Source of the DNA: Pseudomonas fluorescens
Lineage (GTDB): Bacteria; Pseudomonadota; Gammaproteobacteria; Pseudomonadales; Pseudomonadaceae
DNA length: 64,000 bases
Assembly (NCBI RefSeq): GCF_019212185.1
Contig: NZ_CP078138.1
Span: forward strand, 5,929,501-5,993,500
Direction of reading: 5' to 3'
Shown here: piece after piece, positions 1 to 9,261 of the stretch
Position numbering within the stretch: position 1 is the first letter of the stretch
Layout: every line of letters begins with the position of its first letter
Program-made: the position numbers and the translations under genes
The notes under the pieces: generated by a model
The model's input: the letters and a program-made list of their open reading frames with translations, nothing else
The model's database searches: none
Told to the model about the DNA's origin: nothing

Positions 1-1
1 C

Positions 2-2344
2 CACGATGCACCCTCGGCCTGGCCAGGGCTGGCGCATTTTCTTGAGCACCTGTTGTTTCTCGGGACTGAACGCTTCCCCGCCGCTGACGGGTTGATGGCT
101 TACGTGCAACGTCACGGTGGCCAATTGAACGCGCGGACCAACGATCGCCACACCGACTACTTCTTCGAGTTACCGCCGCAGACCTTTGCCGGCGGACTGG
201 AGCGTTTGTGCGACATGCTGGCACACGCCCGCCTCGACCCCGAAGATCAACTGCGTGAGCGAGAAGTGCTGGAGGCGGAATTTATCGCCTGGTCGCGGGA
301 TGCCACGGCCCAACAACGCCAGGCCTTGTTTGCCGGATTGGCGGAGGATCATCCACTGTGTGGCTTCCACGCCGGCAACCGGGACAGCCTGGCGGTCCAA
401 CAGCCGCAGTTCCAACAGGCCCTGAACCACTGGTATCGACACTTTTACCAGACCGGGCAGATGACCCTGAGCCTGGTCGGCCCTCAGCCTGTGGATGAAT
501 TGCGCCAACTGGCGCAAAGCCTCAGCGCCCCGCTCCCCAACGGTGAGCGCCAGGGGCAAACGCCTCCTCCAGCCTTGATGACGACGACCGAGCAGCATTA
601 TCAACAGACTGACGGACACCGGCTCAATCTGCTGTTCGTCCTGCATGGGTTGCCGGACGGGGCCGAGCAGGCACTGGATTTCCTCTGCACCTGGCTCAAC
701 GCCTCGAAGCCCGGTGGCCTGCTGGCCGAATTACGCAATCGTCAATGGGTCGACAGTCTGAGCGCCAACCCGCTATACCACTTTACCGGCCAAGCCTTGC
801 TGCACGTTGAGTTTGATCTCAGTGACGCTGGCCGAAACCACACCGAGAGCATCCGTGATCTGCTCAACGATTGGCTGAGTTTTTTTGCCCGACAAGCGGA
901 CTGGCCGGCGTTGCGCGAAGAGTACGCCCTGCTGCAACAGCGCAAGCGCCAATCAAGCAACGCCCTGGCCCTCGCCCGCCTGGACAACCAGGCGCTGCAG
1001 AGCTTCGCGCCCGAGAACCTGGTGCCAACGCTCAACACGATCGTGCAGCAACTCAATCCCGCACCTGTGGATAACCCGGCCAGCCAATGGCAGTTGCCGC
1101 CCCCCAATGGATTTCTGCGCAGCGCCGAAGAACCACCATCGGCCGGGCTGATTCGTGGGCAGACCAGCGCTCACCGCGGCCTGCGTACCTTCGCCCAGGA
1201 CCGAACCCGTGGCCGCCGCGAGCGTTCGTCCATGCAGTTCAGCCAGGCCCTGCCCGATAGCAGCGGCGAAGGCGCGCTGTGTCTAAGCTGGCATTTCGAT
1301 GCAGCGCCTGCGGGTGAGTTGCATGCCACCCTGGTACACAGCCTGCAGTCGCTGATCGAGGACGCGCGCCAGGCGGGCGTCGAGTTGTCGTTCAGCGAAA
1401 TCGGCAATCAATGGCAGCTGAAACTTAGCGGCTGGCTCGAACCGCTGCCGGCGATCCTCGAACAGGCACTCCAACGCCTGACAAGCCCCGACGCAGCATC
1501 CCGCTCAGCCGCTGCGACGCCCGTCCCGTTAATCGCGATTCGACAACTGCTCAAGGCGTTGCCACAGGTTTGCCTCGACGCCCCGGCCGCCCCCGCTCTC
1601 AATGATCTGCATTCATTCTGGGCCAGCGCACAGTGGCATGGCCTGGCGGCAGGCCTGCCCGCCAGCGTGCAAACGGTGGTGACCCGCGTGCTCGCTCGAG
1701 TGCCCGGGACACCCGCCAATGAGCTGCCTTCATCGATGTCGATTAACGGACAACGCCTGTGGAGTGAGTTTCCGGACCACGGCACCGAGCAGGCTATCCT
1801 GCTGTTTTGTCCCACACCTACTCAGTCATTGGCTGACGAAGCCGCCTGGCGAATGCTTGCCCACCTCTGTCAGACGCCCTACTACCAGCGCCTTCGCGTC
1901 GAGTTGCAACTGGGCTACGCAGTGTTCAGCGGGGTGCGGCAAATCAACGGCCAAACCGGACTGTTGTTCGGTGTGCAGTCGCCAAATGTCAGCGCAACTG
2001 ATCTTCTCGAGCACATCCTGACCTTCTCGCAGAGCCTGCCCCAGTTGATCGATAGCCTCTCTGACCAGGTGCTCCAGGATCAATTGCAGAGCCTCGCGGG
2101 ACAACTTGAGCGCAGCAACCTGACATTGCCCCAGGCATTCGAGCTGCTGTGGCAGGGCAAACTGGCCAACCACTCGTCGGAATACCTGGTGCAACTGCAT
2201 CAGTCCATTTTGCAGCTGCAACGCAGTGAGCTGCTGGACGCGGCTCGGCGCCTGAATCAGGCCGAGGGCGGCTGGAGAGGCCTGGCGAATGCGGCTTGCC
2301 CGCCGGATTGGCAACCAAACCCGCGATCCTTACCGCAGGTGTAA
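2..2344 (+). CDS. pqqF: PqqF, M16-family metallopeptidase of PQQ biosynthesis (5' end outside window)
   Basis: The frame is open to the left edge, so the N-terminus is missing; about 780 residues are visible. Residues 12-16 of the visible part read HFLEH, the inverted zinc motif HxxEH of insulinase-type (M16) peptidases, followed by the usual FLGTERFP stretch. In pseudomonads PqqF (with PqqG in some species) is thought to trim the PqqA peptide after the Glu-Tyr crosslink is made. The position directly before pqqA supports the assignment. A TTG at 53 could be mistaken for a start, but the zinc motif lies before it. The C-terminal half is poorly conserved, as is typical of the family. Confidence 0.93.
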   Translation, partial: HDAPSAWPGLAHFLEHLLFLGTERFPAADGLMAYVQRHGGQLNARTNDRHTDYFFELPPQTFAGGLERLCDMLAHARLDPEDQLREREVLEAEFIAWSRDATAQQRQALFAGLAEDHPLCGFHAGNRDSLAVQQPQFQQALNHWYRHFYQTGQMTLSLVGPQPVDELRQLAQSLSAPLPNGERQGQTPPPALMTTTEQHYQQTDGHRLNLLFVLHGLPDGAEQALDFLCTWLNASKPGGLLAELRNRQWVDSLSANPLYHFTGQALLHVEFDLSDAGRNHTESIRDLLNDWLSFFARQADWPALREEYALLQQRKRQSSNALALARLDNQALQSFAPENLVPTLNTIVQQLNPAPVDNPASQWQLPPPNGFLRSAEEPPSAGLIRGQTSAHRGLRTFAQDRTRGRRERSSMQFSQALPDSSGEGALCLSWHFDAAPAGELHATLVHSLQSLIEDARQAGVELSFSEIGNQWQLKLSGWLEPLPAILEQALQRLTSPDAASRSAAATPVPLIAIRQLLKALPQVCLDAPAAPALNDLHSFWASAQWHGLAAGLPASVQTVVTRVLARVPGTPANELPSSMSINGQRLWSEFPDHGTEQAILLFCPTPTQSLADEAAWRMLAHLCQTPYYQRLRVELQLGYAVFSGVRQINGQTGLLFGVQSPNVSATDLLEHILTFSQSLPQLIDSLSDQVLQDQLQSLAGQLERSNLTLPQAFELLWQGKLANHSSEYLVQLHQSILQLQRSELLDAARRLNQAEGGWRGLANAACPPDWQPNPRSLPQV

Positions 2345-2438
2345 CGGCTTTTCTTCAAGAGAGGACTGCAATAAGAAGAAACGTTTCAGTAAGATAGGCA
2401 CCTAAGCATCTGAACATCTCCCGCTGGAGGTGGACTAT

Positions 2439-2528
2439 ATGTATAGGTTCAGTCGTACTACCCGCTTGAAGGAGCTTTCTCATGACTTGGTCAAAACCTG
2501 CTTACACCGATCTGCGTATCGGCTTTGA
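2439..2528 (+). CDS. Possible 29-residue leader ORF overlapping pqqA
   Basis: An ATG at 2439 is preceded by GGAGG at 2426-2430 with 8 bases between, a near-ideal ribosome binding site. The ORF encodes MYRFSRTTRLKELSHDLVKT and nine further residues and ends at TGA 2526-2528, inside pqqA in another frame. The peptide is basic and matches no family I know. It may be a translated leader affecting pqqA translation, or the GGAGG may be coincidental or part of the promoter region. No expression evidence is available from sequence. Confidence 0.3.
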   Translation: MYRFSRTTRLKELSHDLVKTCLHRSAYRL

Positions 2529-2556
2529 AGTCACCATGTACTTCGCCAGCCGTTGA
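2482..2556 (+). CDS. pqqA: PqqA, PQQ precursor peptide
   Basis: A 24-residue peptide ending in RIGFEVTMYFASR. It contains the conserved Glu16 and Tyr20 (ExxxY) that PqqE crosslinks and from which the PQQ carbon and nitrogen skeleton is built. The start has a good ribosome binding site, AAGGAG, 7 bases before the ATG. It lies between pqqF and pqqB, and a hairpin followed by a T-rich stretch separates it from pqqB, so pqqA transcripts are probably made in excess of the enzyme genes. Length and residues are exactly those of the family. Confidence 0.97.
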   Translation: MTWSKPAYTDLRIGFEVTMYFASR

Positions 2557-2586
2557 TCCTGCCTTCGGGTAGAACATGCGGTATCA

Positions 2587-2618
2587 CGCCTCGGCCAACC
2601 CGGGGCGTTTTCATTTTT
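2587..2618 (+). terminator. Hairpin and T-rich tract between pqqA and pqqB (probable partial terminator)
   Basis: CGCCTCGG and CCGGGGCG form an 8-bp stem (one G-T pair) around a 5-base loop CCAAC, followed by TTTTCATTTTT. This is an intrinsic terminator shape inside the pqq operon. Since pqqB-E have no other obvious promoter, it is probably leaky and sets the ratio of precursor peptide to enzymes. Confidence 0.65.
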
Positions 2619-2641
2619 AGCGTTGATGTCTTGGAGCACCC

Positions 2642-3553
2642 ATGTTTATCCAGATCCTCGGCTCCGCGGCTGGCGGCGGCTTCCCCCAATGGAACTGCAA
2701 CTGCGCCAACTGCGCCGGCTTTCGCGACGGCAGCTTGCGGGCACAGGCGCGCAGCCAATCGTCCATCGCGATTTCCGATGATGGCCTGAACTGGGTCCTG
2801 TGCAACGCCTCTCCGGATATCCGCGCGCAACTCCAGGGTTTTGCGCCGATGCAGCCCGGCCGCGCCCTGCGTGATACCGGAATCGGCGCGATCATCCTGA
2901 TGGACAGCCAGATCGACCACACCACCGGCCTGCTGATGCTGCGCGAAGGGTGCCCGCATCAGGTCTGGTGCACCGACATGGTCCATGAAGACCTGAGCAG
3001 CGGCTTCCCGCTGTTCACCATGCTCAGCCACTGGAATGGCGGTTTGAACTGGAACCGCATCGAGCTGGACCAGAGCTTCAGCATCCCGGCCTGCCCGAAT
3101 CTGCGTTTCACCCCGCTGCCCCTGCGCAGTGCCGCGCCGCCGTACTCCCCGCACCGCTGCGACCCGCACCCGGGCGACAACATCGGCCTGATCGTCGAGG
3201 ACCTGCGCACCGGCGGTAAATTGTTCTACGCCCCGGGCCTGGGCAAAGTCGACGGTCCCTTGCTGGAGATCATGAGCGACAGCAATTGCCTGCTGGTAGA
3301 CGGCACCCTGTGGGACGACGACGAAATGCAGCGTCGCGGCGTCGGCACCCGCACCGGTCGGGAGATGGGCCATCTGGCGCAGAACGGCCCGGGCGGCATG
3401 CTCGAAGTGCTCGAACAATTGCCTCGCCAGCGCAAGGTGCTGATCCACATCAACAACACCAACCCGATCCTTGACGAGGATTCGCCCGAGCGCGCGGAGC
3501 TGGTGCGGCGCAATGTCGAAGTGGCGTATGACGGCATGAGTATCGAGTTGTAG
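2642..3553 (+). CDS. pqqB: PqqB, metallo-beta-lactamase-fold protein of PQQ biosynthesis
   Basis: 303 residues, the normal PqqB length. The N-terminus carries [20 protein letters not shown], the diagnostic PqqB opening with its CxCxxC cysteines, and the fold is a metallo-beta-lactamase one with altered metal ligands. PqqB has been proposed to hydroxylate the tyrosine part of the processed precursor, and older work suggested a transport role. It follows pqqA by 85 bases and is followed by pqqC. The ATG at 2642 comes after GGAG at 2633-2636. Confidence 0.97.
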   Translation: MFIQILGSAAGGGFPQWNCNCANCAGFRDGSLRAQARSQSSIAISDDGLNWVLCNASPDIRAQLQGFAPMQPGRALRDTGIGAIILMDSQIDHTTGLLMLREGCPHQVWCTDMVHEDLSSGFPLFTMLSHWNGGLNWNRIELDQSFSIPACPNLRFTPLPLRSAAPPYSPHRCDPHPGDNIGLIVEDLRTGGKLFYAPGLGKVDGPLLEIMSDSNCLLVDGTLWDDDEMQRRGVGTRTGREMGHLAQNGPGGMLEVLEQLPRQRKVLIHINNTNPILDEDSPERAELVRRNVEVAYDGMSIEL

Positions 3554-3621
3554 CGGATAGCCCTATCACGGGCGCCCGACCAGACACCCAGAATCCACCG
3601 GCCATACCCCGGAGCCCCGCA

Positions 3622-4374
3622 ATGACCAACCTCCCCCTATCCCCCGCAGATTTCGAAGCCGCCCTGCGTGCCAAGGGCGCCTATTACCACATCCACCACC
3701 CGTACCACGTGGCGATGTATGAAGGCCGGGCCACCCGCGAGCAGATCCAGGGCTGGGTCGCCAACCGCTTCTACTATCAGGTGAACATCCCCCTGAAGGA
3801 CGCGGCGATCCTCGCCAATTGCCCGGACCGCGAAATCCGCCGCGAATGGATTCAGCGCCTGCTCGACCACGATGGCGCCCCCGGCGAGGACGGCGGCATC
3901 GAAGCCTGGTTGCGCCTGGGCCAGGCCGTCGGGCTCGACCCGGACCAACTGCGCTCCCAGGAACTGGTGTTGCCCGGGGTGCGTTTCGCCGTGGACGCTT
4001 ACGTCAACTTCGCCCGCCGCGCCAATTGGCAGGAAGCCGCCAGCAGCTCACTGACCGAACTGTTCGCCCCGCAGATCCACCAATCGCGCCTCGACAGCTG
4101 GCCACAGCACTACCCGTGGATCGACCCGGCCGGCTATGAGTATTTCCGTACGCGCCTGGGCCAGGCGCGGCGCGATGTCGAGCATGGGCTGGCGATTACC
4201 CTGCAGCACTACACCACTTACGAAGGCCAGCAGCGCATGCTGGAAATTCTTCAATTCAAACTGGACATACTTTGGAGCATGCTCGATGCCATGAGCATGG
4301 CCTACGAACTGAATCGCCCGCCGTATCACAGCGTGACCGGACAACGGGTCTGGCATAAAGGGATCGCCCTATGA
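3622..4374 (+). CDS. pqqC: PqqC, pyrroloquinoline-quinone synthase
   Basis: 250 residues, the usual length. This cofactor-less oxidase closes the last ring and performs the final eight-electron oxidation to give PQQ. It belongs to the haem-oxygenase-like fold (TenA/PqqC). Typical stretches are [20 protein letters not shown] near residue 20, [20 protein letters not shown], and [20 protein letters not shown] towards the end. The stop overlaps the pqqD start by four bases (ATGA), which implies translational coupling. Confidence 0.97.
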   Translation: MTNLPLSPADFEAALRAKGAYYHIHHPYHVAMYEGRATREQIQGWVANRFYYQVNIPLKDAAILANCPDREIRREWIQRLLDHDGAPGEDGGIEAWLRLGQAVGLDPDQLRSQELVLPGVRFAVDAYVNFARRANWQEAASSSLTELFAPQIHQSRLDSWPQHYPWIDPAGYEYFRTRLGQARRDVEHGLAITLQHYTTYEGQQRMLEILQFKLDILWSMLDAMSMAYELNRPPYHSVTGQRVWHKGIAL

Positions 4375-4646
4375 GTTTCGACCGCAGCAAAACCCCGACC
4401 TGGCGTCCTGGCTACCGCTTCCAGTACGAGCCGGCGCAAAAAGGCCACGTGCTGCTGTACCCCGAAGGCATGATCAAACTCAACGACAGCGCTGCGCTGA
4501 TTGGTGGGCTGATCGACGGCCAGCGTGATGTCGCCGCGATCATTGCGGAACTCGACCAGCAGTTCCCCGGTGTGCCGGAGCTCGGCGAGGACATCGAGCA
4601 ATTCATGGAGGTCGCCCGTGCACAGCACTGGATCGAACTCGGCTGA
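4371..4646 (+). CDS. pqqD: PqqD, PqqA-binding chaperone
   Basis: 91 residues. PqqD is a RiPP recognition element: a small winged-helix protein that binds the PqqA peptide and presents it to the radical SAM enzyme PqqE. The sequence around [20 protein letters not shown] matches the conserved core of the family. It overlaps pqqC by 4 bases and the downstream pqqE by 29 bases, consistent with tight coupling of the PqqD-PqqE complex. Confidence 0.96.
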   Translation: MSFDRSKTPTWRPGYRFQYEPAQKGHVLLYPEGMIKLNDSAALIGGLIDGQRDVAAIIAELDQQFPGVPELGEDIEQFMEVARAQHWIELG

Positions 4647-5787
4647 GCCATCGGCCCTGCCGGCCAAGCCCGAGATCGGCCTGCCGTTGTGGCTGCTCGC
4701 CGAGCTGACCTACCGCTGCCCCTTGCAATGCCCTTACTGCTCCAACCCGCTGGACTTCGCCGAGCAGGGCAAAGAGCTGACCACCGAGCAATGGCTCAAG
4801 GTGTTTCGCGAAGCGCGGGAGATGGGCGCCGCCCAACTGGGCTTTTCCGGCGGCGAGCCGCTGGTGCGCCACGACCTCGCCGAACTGATCGGCGAGGCAC
4901 GCAAGCTGGGCTTCTACACCAACCTGATCACCTCCGGCATTGGCCTCACCGAACAAAAAATCAGCGACTTCAAGAAGGCTGGTCTCGACCACATTCAGAT
5001 CAGTTTCCAGGCCAGCGACGAGCAGGTGAACAACCTCCTCGCCGGCTCGAAAAAAGCCTTCGCGCAGAAGCTGGAAATGGCCCGCGCGGTGAAAGCCCAC
5101 GGCTATCCGATGGTGCTGAACTTCGTCACCCACCGGCACAACATCGACAAGATCGACCGCATCATCGAGCTGTGCATCGCACTCGAAGCGGACTTCGTCG
5201 AACTCGCCACCTGCCAGTTCTACGGCTGGGCCCAGCTCAACCGCGTGGGCCTGCTGCCAACCCGCGAACAACTGGTACGGGCCGAACGGATCACCAATGA
5301 ATACCGGGCGAAACTCGAGGCCGAGGGCCATCCCTGCAAGCTGATTTTCGTCACCCCGGATTACTACGAAGAACGCCCCAAGGCCTGCATGAATGGTTGG
5401 GGCAGTATTTTTCTGACCGTGACTCCAGACGGCACCGCCCTGCCTTGTCATGGCGCCCGACAGTTGCCAGTGCAATTTCCCAACGTGCGCGAACACAGCA
5501 TGCAGCACATCTGGTACGACTCGTTCGGCTTCAACCGCTTCCGTGGATACGACTGGATGCCGGAACCCTGCCGCTCCTGCGATGAGAAGGAAAAAGACTT
5601 CGGCGGCTGCCGCTGCCAGGCGTTCATGCTCACCGGCGATGCCAGCAATGCCGATCCGGTGTGCAGCAAATCCCCTCAGCACGGCGTGATCCTCAAGGCC
5701 CGCGAAGAAGCCGAGCACGCCACCCAGACCATCGAGCAACTGGCCTTTCGCAATGAACGAAACTCTCGCCTCATCGTTAAAGGCTGA
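4618..5787 (+). CDS. pqqE: PqqE, radical SAM PqqA Glu-Tyr crosslinking enzyme
   Basis: 389 residues from a GTG start at 4618, which has GGAGG at 4606-4610. A longer frame opening at 4525 lies wholly within pqqD and is not credible. Cys34, Cys38 and Cys41 (CPLQCPYC) form the CxxxCxxC radical SAM motif for the [4Fe-4S] cluster. The C-terminal SPASM cysteines lie around [19 protein letters not shown]. PqqE joins the Glu and Tyr side chains of PqqA while it is held by PqqD. The gene overlaps the following S9 peptidase gene by 35 bases. Confidence 0.97.
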   Translation: MHSTGSNSAEPSALPAKPEIGLPLWLLAELTYRCPLQCPYCSNPLDFAEQGKELTTEQWLKVFREAREMGAAQLGFSGGEPLVRHDLAELIGEARKLGFYTNLITSGIGLTEQKISDFKKAGLDHIQISFQASDEQVNNLLAGSKKAFAQKLEMARAVKAHGYPMVLNFVTHRHNIDKIDRIIELCIALEADFVELATCQFYGWAQLNRVGLLPTREQLVRAERITNEYRAKLEAEGHPCKLIFVTPDYYEERPKACMNGWGSIFLTVTPDGTALPCHGARQLPVQFPNVREHSMQHIWYDSFGFNRFRGYDWMPEPCRSCDEKEKDFGGCRCQAFMLTGDASNADPVCSKSPQHGVILKAREEAEHATQTIEQLAFRNERNSRLIVKG

Positions 5788-7585
5788 CGCCTTGAGCGCC
5801 CTGCAAGCCGTGTCCGCCGGTGTCGATTTTGCCGACTTGCGGGTCGGCAGCCAGGGCGTGTTCTGGAACGAATACCGCCCCGAAGACGCGGCCTGCCGAA
5901 TCTGGCACTGGCAGAATGGCCGCGCCGTTTGCCTGACACCCACCGGGTTCAGCGTGCGCAGTCGGGTCTATGAGTACGGCGGCGGTTCGTTCTGCCTGAG
6001 CGATGGCGGCGTGGTGTTCGTCAACGAGACCGACCAGCAACTGTATTGCCAATCCCTGGCCGGTGAAGCTCCGAACGCGCTGACCTGCGGTGACTGTCGC
6101 TACGGCGATCTGCAATACAGCAACGGCCAGGTCTTGGCCGTCGAGGAACAGGGCAAACAGCACCGGCTGGTGGCCATCGACCTGCAAGGAGGGCAACGCC
6201 ACCTGTTGGCAGAAGGCGCTGATTTTTACGCCGCACCGACCTTGAGTGCCGACGCTCGACAACTGGCCTGGATCGAGTGGAGCCGTCCACACCAGCCTTG
6301 GACCGCGACACGCTTGATGCTCGCCGAACGCAATGCCGCTGGCGACTTCGCCGCACCGCGCTGCGTGGCCGGCGCAACGTTCGAGGAGTCGCTGCAACAA
6401 CCGCGCTTCGATGCCGCCGGGCGCCTGTATTGCCTGACCGACCGGGACGGCTTCTGGCAACCGTGGGTCGAGACTGAATCAGGTTTGCAGCCGCTCACCA
6501 GCAGCGCGGCGGACCACGCGCCGGCGCCCTGGCAACTGGGGGGCAGCAGTTGGCTGGCGCTGGGACCAGAGCACTACCTGGCGAGTTGGACCCTTGAAGG
6601 CTTTGGCCGCCTGGGTATCCGCGATGGCGAGCAGCTCGACGACTACACCGGGCGCTTCAGCCGCTTTCGCAACCTGGCGCTGGATGAGCAACACATCTAC
6701 GCCATCGCCGCGTCGCCGGTCAGCCCTTCGGCGGTGGTCGCCATCGACCGGCGCAGTCATCAGGTCAAGGTGCTGGCTGGCGGCGTTGCGTTACTGCCCG
6801 CCGAGCAGATCAGCCACCCGCAAACCCTGCGCTATCCCAGCGGCGAGGGTGAAGCCCACGGGTTCTTTTATCCGGCCATGGGCGGCGCAACGAAACCGCC
6901 GCTGGTGGTATTCATCCATGGCGGACCGACCTCGGCCTGCTATCCGATGCTCGATCCGCGTATCCAGTATTGGGCACAGCGCGGGTTCGCCGTGGCCGAC
7001 CTCAACTATCGCGGTAGCAGTGGCTACGGCCGGGCGTATCGGCAGGCGTTGCATTTGCGCTGGGGTGAGGTGGATGTCGAAGACGCCTGCGCGGTGGTCA
7101 GCTACCTCGCCGGACAGGGCTTGATCGATGGCGAGCAGGCGTTCATTCGCGGTGGCAGTGCCGGAGGCTACACCACCCTGTGCGCCCTGGCCTTTCACCA
7201 GGTTTTCAGTGCCGGCGCCAGCCTCTACGGGGTCAGTGATCCGGTGGCGCTGGGGCGCGCAACTCACAAATTCGAGGGCGATTACCTGGACTGGCTGATC
7301 GGCGACCCACAGGTCGACGCCAAACGCTACGCCGCCCGCACGCCGCTGCTGCACGCCGGAAATATTCGGGTGCCGGTGATTTTCTTTCAGGGTGAACTAG
7401 ACGCCGTGGTCGTGCCGCAACAGACCCGCGACATGCTCAAGGCCCTGCAGGACAATGGCATCGCGGCCCAGGCCCACTACTACGCGGATGAGCGTCACGG
7501 CTTTCGCAAGGCCAGCAACCAGGCCCATGCGCTGGAGCAGGAGTGGCTGTTTTATCGCGAGGTGATGCAGCGCGGCAAAGATTGA
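5753..7585 (+). CDS. S9-family (prolyl oligopeptidase-like) serine peptidase linked to pqq genes
   Basis: 610 residues with an N-terminal beta-propeller-like region and a C-terminal alpha/beta hydrolase. The triad is visible: Ser469 in RGGSAGG, Asp550 in FQGELDAVV and His582 in DERHGF. There is no signal peptide, so it is likely cytoplasmic. The start overlaps the end of pqqE by 35 bases, so it is co-transcribed and probably coupled. In P. fluorescens B16 a prolyl-oligopeptidase-like gene of the pqq cluster was, as I recall, called pqqM. Its substrate is unproven; degradation of PqqA-derived peptides is an inference from position. Confidence 0.9.
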   Translation: MNETLASSLKADALSALQAVSAGVDFADLRVGSQGVFWNEYRPEDAACRIWHWQNGRAVCLTPTGFSVRSRVYEYGGGSFCLSDGGVVFVNETDQQLYCQSLAGEAPNALTCGDCRYGDLQYSNGQVLAVEEQGKQHRLVAIDLQGGQRHLLAEGADFYAAPTLSADARQLAWIEWSRPHQPWTATRLMLAERNAAGDFAAPRCVAGATFEESLQQPRFDAAGRLYCLTDRDGFWQPWVETESGLQPLTSSAADHAPAPWQLGGSSWLALGPEHYLASWTLEGFGRLGIRDGEQLDDYTGRFSRFRNLALDEQHIYAIAASPVSPSAVVAIDRRSHQVKVLAGGVALLPAEQISHPQTLRYPSGEGEAHGFFYPAMGGATKPPLVVFIHGGPTSACYPMLDPRIQYWAQRGFAVADLNYRGSSGYGRAYRQALHLRWGEVDVEDACAVVSYLAGQGLIDGEQAFIRGGSAGGYTTLCALAFHQVFSAGASLYGVSDPVALGRATHKFEGDYLDWLIGDPQVDAKRYAARTPLLHAGNIRVPVIFFQGELDAVVVPQQTRDMLKALQDNGIAAQAHYYADERHGFRKASNQAHALEQEWLFYREVMQRGKD

Positions 7586-7611
7586 TCGCAGCGCGGGTTG
7601 GCGCTGCGATC
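7584..7611. terminator. Perfect hairpin between the S9 peptidase and yqaE-like genes
   Basis: GATCGCAGCGC and GCGCTGCGATC form an 11-bp perfect stem with a 6-base loop, overlapping the end of the peptidase gene. No T run follows on the plus strand. It sits between convergent genes and may serve both. Confidence 0.55.
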
Positions 7612-7618
7612 CATAGGT

Positions 7619-7777
7619 TCAGCGTTTGGCGATGATGTACACCGCGTGGACGATACCCGGGATGTAGCCGCACAGGGTCAGCAGAATGTTCAACCAGAAC
7701 GCGCCGCCAAATCCCACTTGCAGAAACACGCCCAGTGGCGGCAACAGAATGGCGATGATGATGCGAATGAAATCCAT
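7619..7777 (-). CDS. YqaE/Pmp3-family small membrane protein
   Basis: 52 residues, MDFIRIIIAILLPPLGVFLQ and on to GYIPGIVHAVYIIAKR. Two hydrophobic segments (about 5-24 and 28-50) with the LLPPLGVFL and LCGYIPGIVHA signatures are typical of the Pmp3/YqaE (UPF0057) family, found in bacteria, plants and fungi and linked in yeast and plants to membrane potential and salt stress. AAGGAG precedes the start by 7 bases. It is a single-gene unit on the minus strand. The bacterial function is not well established. Confidence 0.9.
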   Translation of the reverse strand: MDFIRIIIAILLPPLGVFLQVGFGGAFWLNILLTLCGYIPGIVHAVYIIAKR

Positions 7778-7945
7778 AGAGCGGCTCCTTGGTCAGGTGG
7801 GCTGCGATCAGCCACACAACTAATCGACCAATGGCGCTCGCCGGGGTTCCGTGGTGCGATTCAAACAGTAGTATCGCGAAACATACACGGCGCCCTCGGA
7901 TTTCTCGCAAGCAAGCTCGCGCCTACAAAGCCTGGAGAAAGCCGC

Positions 7946-7990
7946 ACAAAAAAAACGCCCCATACCAAAGGGATCAGGCATGGGGCGTTG
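7946..7990 (-). terminator. Rho-independent terminator of the aminotransferase-like gene
   Basis: On the minus strand AACGCCCCAT and ATGGGGCGTT pair around a 16-base loop and are followed by a run of T (plus-strand A at 7948-7955). It lies 45 bases after the stop of the minus-strand aminotransferase homologue at 8035. Confidence 0.8.
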
Positions 7991-8034
7991 CGTTAAACCG
8001 CGAGACGGTTCGGGAATTCGGGAGCGCGATCGAC

Positions 8035-9261
8035 TCAGACGGCGATGCCTTTGCGGCATTGCAGTTGCGCGGTACGCACCCGGGAAAAGGCCCGCGCCAG
8101 GCGCAGGAGCATTTCGTCGATGTTGCCCTTGCTCACACTCAGGGCCGGGGTGAAGCGCAGGCAATCGGCGGTCGGGGCGCTGATCAGCAAGCCCTCGAAC
8201 AACGCCGCCTTGACCACCGCTTCGGCGCAGTCATCGCTGAGGGTCAGGCCCCAGAGCAGCCCCTGACCACGCAGTTCGCCATGCCCATAACGATTAGCCA
8301 GGCGACTCAGGCCTTCGCGCAGGTGCTGGGCACTGTCGCGCAGGTGTTCGACGAAGCCGTGATCGAGCACGCTGTCGAGCACTGCCACGCCCGCCACGGC
8401 CATCAGGGCGTTGCCGTGAGGGCCGCCATCCAGATCGCCTGGTTCGAAACAACAGGCATTGCCACGGGCCAGCAAGGCCGCGACCGGCACGCCGCCACCG
8501 AGGCCGTTGCCCAGGGCTACGATGTCAGCTCGCACCCCGTAATACTGCTCAGCCAGGACATGCCCGCAACGGCCGACACCCGTCTGTACTTCGTCAAGAA
8601 TCAACAGGATCCCCAACTCACGACACAAACGCTCGACACCCTTGAGGTAATGCTCGGTAGCGGGCACGACACCAGCGGCGGTCTGGATCGGCTCCAGCAT
8701 GATCGCCACCGTTTGCGCGTCCACCGCCGCATGCAGCGCCGGCAAGTCATTGAAGGGCACGCAGTCAGAGGCCGGCAGGTGTTTAGCGTGACGGCTACCA
8801 CAGGCGGTAATGATTCGCGAGGCACCGCCACGATGCAACTGGCCCCATTTACGCGCCAGGCGCATCGCTGCTTCGCAGGCTTCACTGCCGGTGTTGAGCA
8901 GATAAACCTGATCGCTGCCAGTGCTGGTGCACAAGCGCTCGGCCAGGTTCAACTGACTGCGGTTGAGCAGTCCGCAGCCCGGATTGATCAAGGCCTGAGC
9001 CTGCCCCGCCAGAGCTTTGACCAAAACCGTCGGGCTGTGACCGAGGCTATTGGCGCCCCCACCCTGAGTGAAATCCAGATAGGCGCGGTCGTCGCTGTCC
9101 CACAGCCAGGAACCCTGGCCACGAATAAAGACTTGCGCAGCGTGCTCGACACTCGTCATCAGATACTCGCGCGAAGGACTATGGCTGGCGGCAGATTGAA
9201 AACCCTCGGCCGCCAGGTCATCGAGGCTTGGCGGCGAGCGACGCAGATTGAACAGGTTCAT
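8035..9261 (-). CDS. Class III aminotransferase homologue lacking the PLP lysine
   Basis: 408 residues, aligning along its length with ArgD/AruC-type aminotransferases. The PLP ring aspartate is present (Asp223 in LDEVQTGVGRCG). The Schiff-base lysine of the usual AKxLGGGFP motif is Asn252 (ALGNGLGGGVP; codon AAC at 8506-8508). The FHGRT loop that normally follows strand IITA is missing by about 20 residues, and the THGxTYGGNP segment reads DLDGGPHGNAL. The gene overlaps the MOSC gene by four bases. As I recall, a related gene was called pqqI in P. fluorescens B16. It is probably not a conventional transaminase. Confidence 0.8.
   Translation of the reverse strand: MNLFNLRRSPPSLDDLAAEGFQSAASHSPSREYLMTSVEHAAQVFIRGQGSWLWDSDDRAYLDFTQGGGANSLGHSPTVLVKALAGQAQALINPGCGLLNRSQLNLAERLCTSTGSDQVYLLNTGSEACEAAMRLARKWGQLHRGGASRIITACGSRHAKHLPASDCVPFNDLPALHAAVDAQTVAIMLEPIQTAAGVVPATEHYLKGVERLCRELGILLILDEVQTGVGRCGHVLAEQYYGVRADIVALGNGLGGGVPVAALLARGNACCFEPGDLDGGPHGNALMAVAGVAVLDSVLDHGFVEHLRDSAQHLREGLSRLANRYGHGELRGQGLLWGLTLSDDCAEAVVKAALFEGLLISAPTADCLRFTPALSVSKGNIDEMLLRLARAFSRVRTAQLQCRKGIAV

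Noticed and set aside
4525..4617. Upstream extension of pqqE to an ATG at 4525
   Set aside because: It lies entirely inside pqqD and lacks a ribosome binding site; GTG 4618 has GGAGG and gives the family length.
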